A DNA stretch of 64,000 nt, from NCBI GenBank assembly GCA_910584745.1, contig CAJUDG010000005.1, forward strand, positions 182,455 to 246,454, given 5' to 3'. The stretch's first letter is position 1. Each line of letters starts with the position of its first letter. The stretch comes from an uncultured Eubacteriales bacterium. Its GTDB lineage: Bacteria > Bacillota > Clostridia > Oscillospirales > Acutalibacteraceae. The notes under the pieces are model-generated. The model was not told the DNA's origin and ran no database searches. It saw only the letters and a list, made by a program, of their open reading frames with translations. Shown here piece by piece: positions 7,050 through 15,638 of the stretch. Both the position numbers and the translations under genes were made by a program.

Positions 7050-9608
7050 CTATTCCTCACCCTTGACCCTCTCGGTCAATGTGGTTCTGGTCACCATCCT
7101 AAATGAGACCTCCCCCGCAAGCCACCCGGCGGCGAACAGTAAAACCAGCACTCCCACCGCAGGCAGCGAGACCGCCGTGGCCTCCACCCCAAAGCCCCAG
7201 GCCAGCAGCGCGTTGAGTAAAGCCGACCCGGCCGCAAAGGCTATGAGCCCGAACACTCCGCCCACGCTGTTCTCATACACCATCATCCTCCGAAGCTGCC
7301 CATGGGTCATGCCCACGGTCTCCAGCATGGCGAACTCCCGCCGGCGCAGCACCGTGGAGGTAAGGGCGCTGTTCACCATGTTCATCAGCCCAATGAAGAA
7401 GATTATCCCGCAAAGGCTGTAGCTGGTAAGCTGGATGGCCCCCATCCGTTCATGCAATTCTATCATGTCGGTGAGCCTGCCGTCCACACTATACTCGAAC
7501 CTTGTGTCCCCGGAGCCCACGCCGCGCCCCTCAATCAGGGTTTGTGTCTCTTTAAGAAGCGCGTCCGACCTGCCCTCTTTGGCGTTCACAAGTACCTTAA
7601 ACGCCGGGGCATTCGGGAACTCTTTTTCAAAGACGCTTTCAGGCATCAGGAAAATCGCGTCCTCCATGCCGAAATGGTTTGTCATAGGGCTTGAGCATAT
7701 CTTTGCCAGCGCTGTCCAGAGGCCATAAGGCAGCTCCGGGGGGATGACTTCATATTCTCTTTTTAAGCTGCTTGAGGAAAGTACTTCCCCGGAGGAAAAC
7801 TTAAAATCCGGGAAAATCTGCGGCTCGGTTTTCGTGTAAACGCACAGTACATGACTGCCGTCGTACAGTTCCTCTCCGTCATAGTAAAGCGGCTTGAGCC
7901 CATCCTCCTGGTACACAACAATATCCCGGCAGAGCTCGTCGGGGATGGAGAGAAAGGCGGCTTTTATCCTGCCGCTGTCAAGTATACCCTGGTACTCCTT
8001 CCGAGCCCACTCATATTCTGTTTCTTGCGCCAGAAACGCGCGGAGACTCTCTTTCAGGCTGGGGGAAATATCCGCCTCTACCTGTCCAAAACGCAGAAAC
8101 TGCATTTTCTCCACATTGTCGGAGGCGGCGAGTTTCTCAATGATATCCGGCTCCACCGCCGCGAATCTTGAGATCTGCGTAAGCGCATCGGGGATAAGGC
8201 CGTTGCGGTTGCCGTCCGACAGCCCCAGCTCCACGTCGAACATCCCGAACCGCTCGCCGCCCACCATGATGTCGGTAATGCCGCCCACTATCACAAACAG
8301 CAGCACGGACACCATCGCCGAAAGAGATGTAACAAGCATACGCCCACGGCTCCGGCGCAGCCCCGCCATAGCCAGGCTTCTGGGAGAGGCGGGGGCTTCC
8401 CGGCGCTTTTCCTTTTTGGGAGCTTTGCTCTCCGGCTCAGCCGAGACCGACTGGATGGGGGTCATTTTCTTTATGCGGGAGAGGGGCCGCAGGGCCGAGA
8501 AGAACAGCGTAAACAGCGTCAGCCCCCCGCTGAGCAGGGCAATCACCGGGCTGAACCTATAGGGCAGCACCTCTCCGCTCATGCTCATAAAGATAGGGGA
8601 GAGCAGCTTGAACCCAATGAAATACCCGGCTATCAGCCCCACCGGCAGCGCCCCGCAGGCGATAAGCCCGGTCTGTATGAGGGTCAGCTTTTTCATCTGC
8701 CGGTGGGTCATGCCGATGACCTTCAGGAGCCCGAAGGAGCGCATGTCCTGGGTCAGGGCGATGGAGTACACGTTGTAGATGAGCAGGAACGCCGCGAAGA
8801 ACAGCACCCCTATGACTAAAAGCATCAGCAGGACGTTGCCCGGCTGGAGTAAGTTGCCCAAATCCGCACCCACATAGGCGTTGTTGATTTGTGTGCGCGG
8901 CTCCTCCCCGGGGAGCTCCCATGGGGACAGCCGCTCTAAGACTGCGTCCAGCCGCTGTTCTATTCCGAAGCTGCTGTGAAAGTTCATCATGACGCTCAGT
9001 TCCAATTCCTCCGCCACGTGTTCTCCATACAGCGCTACCGCCGGGGGCGGGCTATCCGCGTCGCTGTGATAGAAACCAGAAACCGTGTAGGTCCTCTCCC
9101 TCGCCATCGGCTCTGGGGTATACGCGCTCATAATAAAGAACCGGACCTGATCGCCAATGGAATGCGTGGGGAATGCCTCCCGGCAGAGTAATATCTCCTC
9201 TCCTGTGCGGGGGAACCGGCCCTCGGTCAGCGTCATGAAGAAGTGCGGGAGAACTTTCTCCCTGTCCACAAAGGCCACCCCAAACCTTTGCTCCGCGCTA
9301 TTCGCCTCTGCCGGTTCCTCCCAATGTACCGGAGCAAGGGATACCAGAAAGGTTTCCGAAACCTCGGGGGCGCTTTGAATTTCTTCCCGCAAAGCTTCCC
9401 CAGAGATAGAATATCCGGCATCAGAAATTAACGCGTGAGAATCAGAGACAAACGCCAGCATTCTGGAGAGCTGTACAGAATCCACAGCGCAGTAGGCGAA
9501 GCTTATCACCGTCATGTACAGCACCGTGGTGAGCACCACCGCCACGGCCACGAACCCGGTGCGCAGCCGGTGGGACTTTATCTGCAAGCGCGCAAGTCTG
9601 AAAATCAT
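7050..9608 (-). CDS. ABC transporter permease, two-FtsX-domain type (antimicrobial peptide exporter family)
   Basis: Membrane subunit of a MacB/FtsX-type ABC transporter, 852 residues. A membrane helix at about 18-40 is followed by a periplasm-facing domain of some 215 residues, three helices at about 258-283, 310-335 and 353-375, a basic cytosolic linker (390-420), a helix at 424-446, a second external domain of about 270 residues and three C-terminal helices. Both halves contain the FtsX signature in which a helix is followed by a short loop and GM.HRQ/GM.HGQ (VIGMTHRQMKK, TVGMTHGQLRR). Such proteins do not move solutes through a channel but pull or expel peptides and lipids. It overlaps its ATPase by 4 bases (ATGA), and with the two-component genes forms a resistance module. 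The actual substrate is unknown. Confidence 0.85.
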   Translation of the reverse strand: MIFRLARLQIKSHRLRTGFVAVAVVLTTVLYMTVISFAYCAVDSVQLSRMLAFVSDSHALISDAGYSISGEALREEIQSAPEVSETFLVSLAPVHWEEPAEANSAEQRFGVAFVDREKVLPHFFMTLTEGRFPRTGEEILLCREAFPTHSIGDQVRFFIMSAYTPEPMARERTYTVSGFYHSDADSPPPAVALYGEHVAEELELSVMMNFHSSFGIEQRLDAVLERLSPWELPGEEPRTQINNAYVGADLGNLLQPGNVLLMLLVIGVLFFAAFLLIYNVYSIALTQDMRSFGLLKVIGMTHRQMKKLTLIQTGLIACGALPVGLIAGYFIGFKLLSPIFMSMSGEVLPYRFSPVIALLSGGLTLFTLFFSALRPLSRIKKMTPIQSVSAEPESKAPKKEKRREAPASPRSLAMAGLRRSRGRMLVTSLSAMVSVLLFVIVGGITDIMVGGERFGMFDVELGLSDGNRNGLIPDALTQISRFAAVEPDIIEKLAASDNVEKMQFLRFGQVEADISPSLKESLRAFLAQETEYEWARKEYQGILDSGRIKAAFLSIPDELCRDIVVYQEDGLKPLYYDGEELYDGSHVLCVYTKTEPQIFPDFKFSSGEVLSSSSLKREYEVIPPELPYGLWTALAKICSSPMTNHFGMEDAIFLMPESVFEKEFPNAPAFKVLVNAKEGRSDALLKETQTLIEGRGVGSGDTRFEYSVDGRLTDMIELHERMGAIQLTSYSLCGIIFFIGLMNMVNSALTSTVLRRREFAMLETVGMTHGQLRRMMVYENSVGGVFGLIAFAAGSALLNALLAWGFGVEATAVSLPAVGVLVLLFAAGWLAGEVSFRMVTRTTLTERVKGEE

Positions 9609-10288
9609 TTTGAGCCCTCCCCGCTATCGGAAATAATGCGCCCATCCTCAATGCGGACGCGTCTGGCGGTCATCTGGGCCAGCTCCTCGCTGTGGGTTAT
9701 CATTATGATGGTCTGGGAGAGCTCCCGGTTGAGCTTCTCCAAAAGGAGCATGACCTCCAGGCCCGTCTTGCTGTCCAGATTGCCGGTGGGCTCGTCGGCC
9801 AGGACGATATGGGGCTTTGCGGCCAGCGCCCGGGCGATGGCCACCCGCTGCTGCTGGCCCCCGGAGAGCTGGGAGGGCAGGGCATAGCGCTTCTCGTAAA
9901 TGCCCAAAGTAGAGAGCAGCTGGGATATTTCCTCCGGGTCGGCCTTCAGCTTGTCCAGCCCCAGGGGCAGCACCACGTTCTCCCAGACGTTCAGCCCGGG
10001 GATGAGGTTGTAGCTCTGGAACACGAAGCCGATATAGCGCCTGCGAAAGACCGTGAGCGGGTCGGGGGAGAGGGAGTAGAGGTCCGTGCCGTCGATAGTT
10101 ACCGTCCCCTCGGTAGGCCGGTCAATGCCGCCCAGCAGGTGCAAAAGGGTACTTTTGCCGCTGCCGCTGGAACCCACCACGGAGACGAACGCGCCCCGCT
10201 CCACAGAAAGCGTCACCCCGTCCAGGGCCCGCAGGGCGTTGTCACCGCTGCCGTAAATCTTTGTCAACTGATTCGCTTGTATGAGCAT
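9605..10288 (-). CDS. ABC transporter ATP-binding protein, MacB/LolD/BceA type
   Basis: The 227-residue ATPase partner of the FtsX permease. Walker A is GSSGSGKS at 39-46, the Q-loop lies in FVFQSYNLIP, the signature is LSGGQQQRVAIARAL and Walker B is IVLADEPTGNLDSKTG. The LDSKTG extension and the QSYNLIP segment are typical of the MacB/BceA branch. It is transcribed before the permease with a 4-base overlap, from its own promoter that carries likely response-regulator repeats at 10330-10358. The two-component genes lie 93 bases upstream. Confidence 0.92.
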   Translation of the reverse strand: MLIQANQLTKIYGSGDNALRALDGVTLSVERGAFVSVVGSSGSGKSTLLHLLGGIDRPTEGTVTIDGTDLYSLSPDPLTVFRRRYIGFVFQSYNLIPGLNVWENVVLPLGLDKLKADPEEISQLLSTLGIYEKRYALPSQLSGGQQQRVAIARALAAKPHIVLADEPTGNLDSKTGLEVMLLLEKLNRELSQTIIMITHSEELAQMTARRVRIEDGRIISDSGEGSK

Positions 10289-10316
10289 AGTTTATATCCT
10301 TTCTTGGTTTTTGCTT

Positions 10317-10358
10317 ATTATATCAAACGAATCTTTCGAGACGGTAACGAAATCTTTC
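10317..10358 (-). promoter_or_regulatory. Regulated promoter of the ABC transporter with direct repeats
   Basis: On the minus strand an extended -10 box TGATATAAT has its TATAAT at 10317-10322, but no good -35 box is present. In its place AATCTTTC (plus-strand reading) occurs at 10330-10337 and again at 10351-10358, exactly 21 bases apart, two helical turns. Direct repeats over a weak -35 region are how OmpR-family regulators activate transcription, so the regulator at 11332 is the natural candidate. Confidence 0.6.
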
Positions 10359-10381
10359 AGTTTTGAAAGAATCTCAAAATT

Positions 10382-11335
10382 TTATTCAGCCGGCAGAAAA
10401 ATACTGAACCTGCACCCGCCGCCCTCCCGGTTCTCGCATAACACCCGCCCGCCCTGGGCCTGGACTATCATGCGGCAGAGGGTCAGGCCGATACCAACGC
10501 CTGAGGCGTCTCGAGTGGCTTTGCCGCGATAGAAGCGCTTCCATATCTCCGAGAGCTCCTCCTCGGGTATGCCCGGGCCATCATCCAGGATATCCAGCCG
10601 GATATACCTGTCATACCGCTGGGCGGTGATCATGATTTCAGAGCCCTCAGAAGCGTATTTGACGGCGTTATCCAGAATCGTACCCAAGGCCTCGGCAGTC
10701 CAGCGCGGGTCAAAGAGAGCCGTCAGCCCTTCGGGAATATCCGCGGAAAGGGAAATGCTCTTTATCCCCGCCCCGGGAACAACGGCTGACAGGGCCTGGG
10801 CCGCCAGAGTCTCTATGAAATTCTCAGCCGGGTGAACATTTTCCTCAATAAGCCCGCCCTCGCAGCGGGAGAGCTTTACAAGGGCGTCCAGGAGAAAGGC
10901 CAGCTTATCTGTCTGTTGAGTGATAGCGGCGGATTCGGGGGAGGCCGGCAGCAGCTCGGCGTACATCTTCGCGGCGGTCAGGGGCGTCTTGCACTGGTGG
11001 GCGATGTCGGAGACCAGGGCGGCCAGGCTTCGGTAGCTCTCCGTAACGCGCCGGTCCCTCGCCTCCTCCTCGCCGCGCTTAAGCCTGAGCTGCCGGGCCA
11101 GGGGAGCAATCTCGCTCTCCTCAACGGCAAAAAGGTCCCTGCCCTCAAGGACCTTCCGCACGTCGCTCAACAGCCTCTGCCTTCGCTTTTTCTCATACAG
11201 CGCAAAGCCCGCCGTAAGACAGCCCGTAAGCAGCCCATAGCATATGGCTGGTAAGCTGCTGCCCACATACATACTGTTCACAATACAGAACCCGCCGGTC
11301 AGAACCAGCCAGAATATAATAAAAAGCAATGTCAT
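10382..11335 (-). CDS. Sensor histidine kinase, intramembrane-sensing type
   Basis: A 317-residue HisKA kinase. Two membrane helices (about 1-22 and 26-48) are separated by only a few residues, so there is no outside sensing domain. This is the BceS/VanS-like intramembrane-sensing layout in which the kinase responds to its partner transporter. The phosphorylated histidine is H113 in IAHQCKTPLT; N, G1 and G2 boxes are LDNAVKYA, DDGPGIPEEE and GVGIGLTLC. It overlaps the response regulator by 4 bases and precedes the ABC genes. The likely role is sensing cell-envelope-active peptides. Confidence 0.9.
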   Translation of the reverse strand: MTLLFIIFWLVLTGGFCIVNSMYVGSSLPAICYGLLTGCLTAGFALYEKKRRQRLLSDVRKVLEGRDLFAVEESEIAPLARQLRLKRGEEEARDRRVTESYRSLAALVSDIAHQCKTPLTAAKMYAELLPASPESAAITQQTDKLAFLLDALVKLSRCEGGLIEENVHPAENFIETLAAQALSAVVPGAGIKSISLSADIPEGLTALFDPRWTAEALGTILDNAVKYASEGSEIMITAQRYDRYIRLDILDDGPGIPEEELSEIWKRFYRGKATRDASGVGIGLTLCRMIVQAQGGRVLCENREGGGCRFSIFLPAE

Positions 11336-11994
11336 TCCCTGTCACCTACCCACACATATCCAAGTCCATAGATGGTGCTGATGCTTTTCTCCCCCAGATG
11401 TCCCCGCAGCCGGCTTACAGCGACGGACAGGGCGTTTTCGTTCAGCTCCTCACCGCCCTCCCAGAGGGCGTCAGTCAGAGCCGCCCGGGAGAGCACATGG
11501 CCGGCATTTTTCACCAGCACCGCCAGCAGCCTGATTTCCGTTGCCCCCAAGTAAACCTTTTCACCGTCCGCGGAAAAGTCCAGCGCGGCAAAATCGAACC
11601 TATACCGCCGGTCCACATAAAAATCGCTCCGCTTTTCCCCGCGCTCCAGCAATGCTGCAATGCGCTCCCTAAGGACCATCAGGGAAAAGGGCTTTTTCAC
11701 GTAGTCGCAGGCCCCGGCTCGAAAGGCCGCCACCTCGTCGATCTCTGAGTCCCGCACGGTCAGGAAAATCACAGGAAGCGGAACGCTTTTCATAAGTTCC
11801 CGGCAGAAGTCAATGCCGTTTCCGTCGGGAAGATTACAGTCCAGAAGTATTAAATCAAAATGTTCTGTCTGCAAGTGGCGTTTAGCAGATGCTAAATCTT
11901 CTGCACCTACTGTGTCCAAGGTATCCGAAGAGAGCGACCTGCATAGACCTGTGCGTATGGCGTCGTCATCTTCGATGATTAGGATCCTTTTCAT
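11332..11994 (-). CDS. OmpR/PhoB-family response regulator
   Basis: The 220-residue partner of the kinase at 10382. The receiver domain has the acidic pair ED at 8-9, phosphorylation site D52 in LILLDCNLPDG and the conserved lysine in DYVKKPF. The C-terminal winged helix covers about 130-220 (ATEIRLLAVLVKNAGHVLSR, VAVSRLRGHLGE). It starts at an ATG with AAGGAGGAAAG upstream and is driven by a promoter at 12056-12084. It probably binds the AATCTTTC repeats ahead of the transporter genes. Confidence 0.93.
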   Translation of the reverse strand: MKRILIIEDDDAIRTGLCRSLSSDTLDTVGAEDLASAKRHLQTEHFDLILLDCNLPDGNGIDFCRELMKSVPLPVIFLTVRDSEIDEVAAFRAGACDYVKKPFSLMVLRERIAALLERGEKRSDFYVDRRYRFDFAALDFSADGEKVYLGATEIRLLAVLVKNAGHVLSRAALTDALWEGGEELNENALSVAVSRLRGHLGEKSISTIYGLGYVWVGDRE

Positions 11995-12055
11995 GTGCGC
12001 TTTCCTCCTTGCTCCTGTGCGGCGGATAATTCACTTTGCAAAAGTATATACCCAG

Positions 12056-12084
12056 ATTATAACCATTTGCAAAAATAAAAGCAA
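12056..12084 (-). promoter_or_regulatory. Sigma-A promoter of the two-component operon
   Basis: Minus strand TTGCTT (12079-12084) and TATAAT (12056-12061), spacer 17 bases, about 50 bases before the response regulator start. TTTGCAAAA appears twice nearby, at about 12035-12043 and 12066-12074, flanking the -10 box; its meaning is unknown. Confidence 0.6.
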
Positions 12085-12103
12085 CAGTTTCCAGAGCTTC
12101 ATC

Positions 12104-12135
12104 AAAAAAGCGCGCCGCAGATTCCACGTCTGCGG
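12104..12135 (-). terminator. Terminator of the sigma/anti-sigma operon
   Basis: Read on the minus strand, a GC-rich stem of about 12 bp (GCGTGCCGCAGA paired with TCTGCGGCGCGC, one mismatch) is followed by six T residues. It lies 41 bases past the stop of the anti-sigma gene. Confidence 0.8.
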
Positions 12136-12175
12136 CACGCCTTTTGAAGCTAAGCTGACAATCACAACATGATTT

Positions 12176-13042
12176 TCACGGAGTGAAACCGTTGATAACT
12201 TTAATCATAACGTCTCTCGCGTCCTCAACACCGTTGGGGGAGCTCGTAACTATAGTTGCACGTATACCGTTCAGGGAAACCGTTGCGATGCAGTTGCTGT
12301 CCCTGTCGTCATTTGGAAAGCTCTCCTTCACGATCACTGTCTCAAGTCCGTTGGGGGCAGCGTAGGTTTCCTCCTCTACCTCTGCACCGTTTCTTTTTTC
12401 TTCACTACGATCATACCAAAGATACGTGCCACGCACGTTCTCCTCTACTTTTAAGCTGCGGTCGGTAAAAATATTATAGCTCAAGCGGACGCTGACGTCA
12501 CCGGTCTGATAGCCGCCATGGACGTAGATGGAATGCAAGTCCCTGTCAGTCATAGTCACAAACCGGCTGTCAAAGAACTGAACGTCAAGCTCCGAGTAAG
12601 GGATCTCGGCAGCGTAAGCGTCAAGCACCGGGTTGTTCATCAGATCCAGACCAACAAATTCCTCTACATCTTCCCACGAATCAAAGTATGTGTGGTTTTG
12701 AAAGGGATTGCCTTCTTCACCCTTGCCATCCAGAGCTTTGATTTTATCAGACAGACTGTCCACGGGAACATAGGCGATTTCCGCAGACACCGAAAAGAAC
12801 CCAACGGATTGTTCTGTAATCTCTGTTTTCTTCGTATTGAAAAACGATGCAACCGCCGCCGCGCCTACCGTACATACCATCAACAGTGCGGCCACTGCCA
12901 CGCATACAGTAATTCGTTTCCAATTTTTCACGGATCTTTCCCTCCTTGCGTCACTCTGGAGGAGTTCTTCCAGAAGCGCTTTCTCCCTCTCTGGGGCAGG
13001 GGTCAGCGCATTGAACATTCTGTTCAGTTCATATCGCCTCAT
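12176..13042 (-). CDS. Putative membrane anti-sigma factor
   Basis: A 288-residue single-pass membrane protein encoded directly after an ECF sigma factor, with overlapping ends. Residues 1-40 are cytosolic and charged (a possible sigma-binding part), a helix lies at about 41-64 (VCVAVAALLMVCTVGAAAVA), and the remaining 220 residues are extracellular with no motif I recognise. The layout resembles DUF4179-type anti-sigma proteins of Clostridia. I place the start at the second ATG (13042) because GGAGGA lies 8 bases before it but only 2 before the first ATG at 13048. The role is inferred mainly from position. Confidence 0.65.
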   Translation of the reverse strand: MRRYELNRMFNALTPAPEREKALLEELLQSDARRERSVKNWKRITVCVAVAALLMVCTVGAAAVASFFNTKKTEITEQSVGFFSVSAEIAYVPVDSLSDKIKALDGKGEEGNPFQNHTYFDSWEDVEEFVGLDLMNNPVLDAYAAEIPYSELDVQFFDSRFVTMTDRDLHSIYVHGGYQTGDVSVRLSYNIFTDRSLKVEENVRGTYLWYDRSEEKRNGAEVEEETYAAPNGLETVIVKESFPNDDRDSNCIATVSLNGIRATIVTSSPNGVEDARDVMIKVINGFTP

Positions 13043-13523
13043 AACCATCTTCCTCCAGTTTCAATTTCAGTTTCTTTCGTGCCTGGACCAGCCTTGAGCG
13101 CACGGTAGAGGAATTCTCCCCTAGGATACCGGCGATCTCCCCGGTGGTATAGCCCTGGTAGTAATGCAGGTAGAGCACCAGCCGGTGGGGCTTCGAGAGC
13201 GCCGCTACCTGGTCCCACACCTGCCGGTCTTCCGGCTGTTCCCAGGTGAGGGAATCCAGAGCCTCGCTGTCCGTCCTCCGGCTGCGCCACCAGTGCTTCA
13301 GCTGGTTACGGCACTCGTTTTTGGCGGTGACGATGAGCCATGCCTTCTCGTGCTCCGGATCACGGAACGGCTTGGTCTGCTCCATCGCCTTACGAAAGAC
13401 ATTCTGAGCGGCATCCTCCGCGTCAGGCGTATTTTTCATCATCAGCAGACAGATCTGATAGACCATCCCGAAATGCCGCTCATAGAGGGCGGCCAATTCC
13501 TCCCGGGGAAATACGCTTGCCAT
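13029..13523 (-). CDS. ECF-type RNA polymerase sigma factor
   Basis: A 164-residue sigma-70 family protein with only regions 2 and 4. Region 2 is at about 10-75 (YERHFGMVYQICLLMMKN, DAEDAAQNVFRKAM) and region 4 at about 105-155 (LYLHYYQGYTTGEIAGILGENSS as a helix-turn-helix, then VRSRLVQARKKL). The ATG at 13523 is chosen because AGGAGG lies 9 bases upstream; an in-frame GTG three codons earlier would overlap that site. The 3' end overlaps the anti-sigma gene, pointing to translational coupling. The targets are unknown, but the next genes form an envelope-stress type module. Confidence 0.9.
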   Translation of the reverse strand: MASVFPREELAALYERHFGMVYQICLLMMKNTPDAEDAAQNVFRKAMEQTKPFRDPEHEKAWLIVTAKNECRNQLKHWWRSRRTDSEALDSLTWEQPEDRQVWDQVAALSKPHRLVLYLHYYQGYTTGEIAGILGENSSTVRSRLVQARKKLKLKLEEDGYEAI

Positions 13524-13705
13524 GGGGATCACCTCCTTTTGTCTTTCTGTATACTACACAATCGAAAAGGGGGAATTGTTGGTGTGTGAAAAAATATTTT
13601 TATTTTTGGGTCCCCATTATTGGCGACAAGGTGGCAGGCGGCGTCACAGCCGCTGACCTTAAGGAAGCGCACCCATGAAAAAAAGTCCAATTTCATGCTG
13701 CCGCC

Positions 13706-14365
13706 TCATAAATGCATCCTCCGAACCGCATCGTCCCGCAGCTCCTTTCCCTTAAACAGCAGCACCCCTGCCAGCGCCACCAGGCTTATACCCACGCATA
13801 TCACCGAGGGGTATATCACCCCAACCACCCCGCACAGCAGCAGTACCAGGGGAATGAGCCCCGCGAGGATACAGACGCTCAGGCAGAATAAATACTCCGC
13901 CGGGCGCATGGACAGGGCCAAGGCCACAATGACAGCGGCAAGCTGGGCGCAGGGGATAAAGATGGGCAGGACAAAATCCAGGGACCACCCGACAAAGCCG
14001 GTGCAGAGATCCCAGGCGAAGGTGACGGCGGATATGGTAGTAAGCTGCCAGACGATGGCCTTCATGGGGCTGCCCCGTTTCCGGACGGTGACGCCCAGCA
14101 CCAGCCAGGTGCTGGCAAGTCCCGCTATGACAAAAACGCTCCACCAGCCGGTCTTGGGCAGGCTGAAGTTTATGGCGCAGCAGGTGACGGCTACGACGAC
14201 CGTGGCGAGCGCGGCCAGCCTGAGTATCAGCCGCAGGGGCTTTTTAGCAGGGGGGAGGGCAGGATAGGCGTTCTCCTCCTTCTGACCGGACAGGGGGCTC
14301 TGGCAGAGGGGGCAGCGCTGGAGCGAACCCCTCACGTGCACACCGCATTGCTCACAGAACAGCAT
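13706..14365 (-). CDS. Zinc-ribbon membrane protein, DUF6320-like
   Basis: A 219-residue protein with an N-terminal zinc ribbon (C4, C7, C18, C21 in FCEQCG and CPLCQ) followed by about six membrane helices. This is the layout of DUF6320 proteins, which are known only as neighbours of alcohol-acetyltransferase-like and hydrolase genes, as here. The ATG at 14365 has GAGGAGG 9 bases upstream, and it overlaps the previous gene by 14 bases. The function is unknown; it may anchor or regulate the two enzymes at the membrane. Confidence 0.7.
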   Translation of the reverse strand: MLFCEQCGVHVRGSLQRCPLCQSPLSGQKEENAYPALPPAKKPLRLILRLAALATVVVAVTCCAINFSLPKTGWWSVFVIAGLASTWLVLGVTVRKRGSPMKAIVWQLTTISAVTFAWDLCTGFVGWSLDFVLPIFIPCAQLAAVIVALALSMRPAEYLFCLSVCILAGLIPLVLLLCGVVGVIYPSVICVGISLVALAGVLLFKGKELRDDAVRRMHL

Positions 14366-15638
14366 TTTCATCCGCCTCCTCATTCATGTTCGTAGTCAGC
14401 GTCACCTCCAGCCCCAGCCGGGAGAGTTCCTGAAAGAAGACCCGCTCTGTCTCCCGGGAGCGGTAGGGGCTGGCGAAGGTAATGACGAAATTGTCCCCGA
14501 AGGACACAGAGCAGGCCTGCAGGCACCCGGCGCAGGTGAGTACGCCAAACTGCCGGATATACTTCTCAAAACCCTCCGGCATGGTAAGCTTTCCAACATT
14601 GGAGAAGGAGGCCGTGGCGGCCTGGGCGGCGATGCGGTTGGCGGCCCGGAGCACCAGATCCTTCACAGGCAGGGGCACAACTCGTATGGGCAGATTGTGT
14701 TCCAGTGCGCAGAGGCTGTCCACATGGGCCTTGAGCTTATCCACAGCGAGCTTCTCCTGGAACTCACGCTTTACTTCGGTGAGCACAGCGTCCAAGCTTG
14801 TGTCGTTTTTGCTGAAATCATAGCTTACATGAATAATAGCGAAGAAATTCCGAGAAGAAAAGGAGGGGAAATAATTTCTAAGATTCACGGGGATCGTGAC
14901 CACCACCGGCCTTTTGCGGCTGCGGACAGACATGCCCTCATAGATGGAACAGAGAAGCACGGCGGTCAGCAATTCCGTTATGGTAACGCCGCGGGCACGG
15001 GCGCAGGCCAGCAGCTCCTTTACCGGGATACTCCCCTCCAGGATGCTCAGCTGATTTTTTGGCAGGCGGTTCCCCGGTATCTGGTAGGCGGGAGGGGAGG
15101 AGGCCAGGCGGCGGGCAGGCTTCTCGTAGTATTTCTGGAAACTGTCGGTCTCCTTCTGCCTGTCGGATATGCCCAGGACAGGCACACGGTTTAAGGAGAG
15201 CTTGTCATCTGGGTGCCGGATGCAGAGGTACTCATACACAAGGACCCGCAGAAAGTCCAGCGCCCCGGCCCCGTCGGAGAGGACATGGTATATCTCCAAA
15301 CTGATGCGCCGCCGGTAGTAGAGCACACGGAAAAGCAGACTGCGCTGGGGAGATGGGTAGATGGGAAAGCATGGGAGCAGCTCATCCGGGCGGGCCATGG
15401 CGGGCAGAGGGCTCTCCTCCAGATAGTACCAGAACCAGCCACGCCGAAGCACACAGCGGTAGATGGGGAACATCTCCATGGTTTTGTCAAGAGCGGCCTG
15501 CAAAGCGGCGGGGTCCACATCCTCCTTCAGCTCGCAGAAGAAACGGAACACCTTGGAATCATGGGCGGAGCTGGTGGAGGGAAAAATCTTGGCGGCGTTG
15601 TCCAGCCGCCACCAGGGCAGATAGTTCTTATCGCTCAT
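14352..15638 (-). CDS. Acyltransferase/condensation-like protein (alcohol acetyltransferase family)
   Basis: A 428-residue protein of the CoA-dependent acyltransferase superfamily (condensation-domain fold). The start WWRLDNAAKIFPS is the conserved opening of this clostridial family, and IYHVLSDGAGALDFLRVL contains the catalytic HxxxDG histidine and aspartate (HVLSDG). A second conserved segment lies near ASFSNVGKLTMP. Substrates are unknown; transfer of an acyl group to an alcohol or lipid is likely. The start at 15638 is set by GGAGG placed 8 bases upstream; the first ATG (15644) would overlap it. It sits between a hydrolase and the zinc-ribbon protein with overlaps on both sides. Confidence 0.78.
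   Translation of the reverse strand: MSDKNYLPWWRLDNAAKIFPSTSSAHDSKVFRFFCELKEDVDPAALQAALDKTMEMFPIYRCVLRRGWFWYYLEESPLPAMARPDELLPCFPIYPSPQRSLLFRVLYYRRRISLEIYHVLSDGAGALDFLRVLVYEYLCIRHPDDKLSLNRVPVLGISDRQKETDSFQKYYEKPARRLASSPPAYQIPGNRLPKNQLSILEGSIPVKELLACARARGVTITELLTAVLLCSIYEGMSVRSRKRPVVVTIPVNLRNYFPSFSSRNFFAIIHVSYDFSKNDTSLDAVLTEVKREFQEKLAVDKLKAHVDSLCALEHNLPIRVVPLPVKDLVLRAANRIAAQAATASFSNVGKLTMPEGFEKYIRQFGVLTCAGCLQACSVSFGDNFVITFASPYRSRETERVFFQELSRLGLEVTLTTNMNEEADENAVL

Noticed and set aside
13340..13678. 112-codon plus-strand frame ending GDKVAGGVTAADLKEAHP, similar to a piece of the integrase
   Set aside because: The similarity is short, and the frame is antisense to the sigma factor gene for most of its length.
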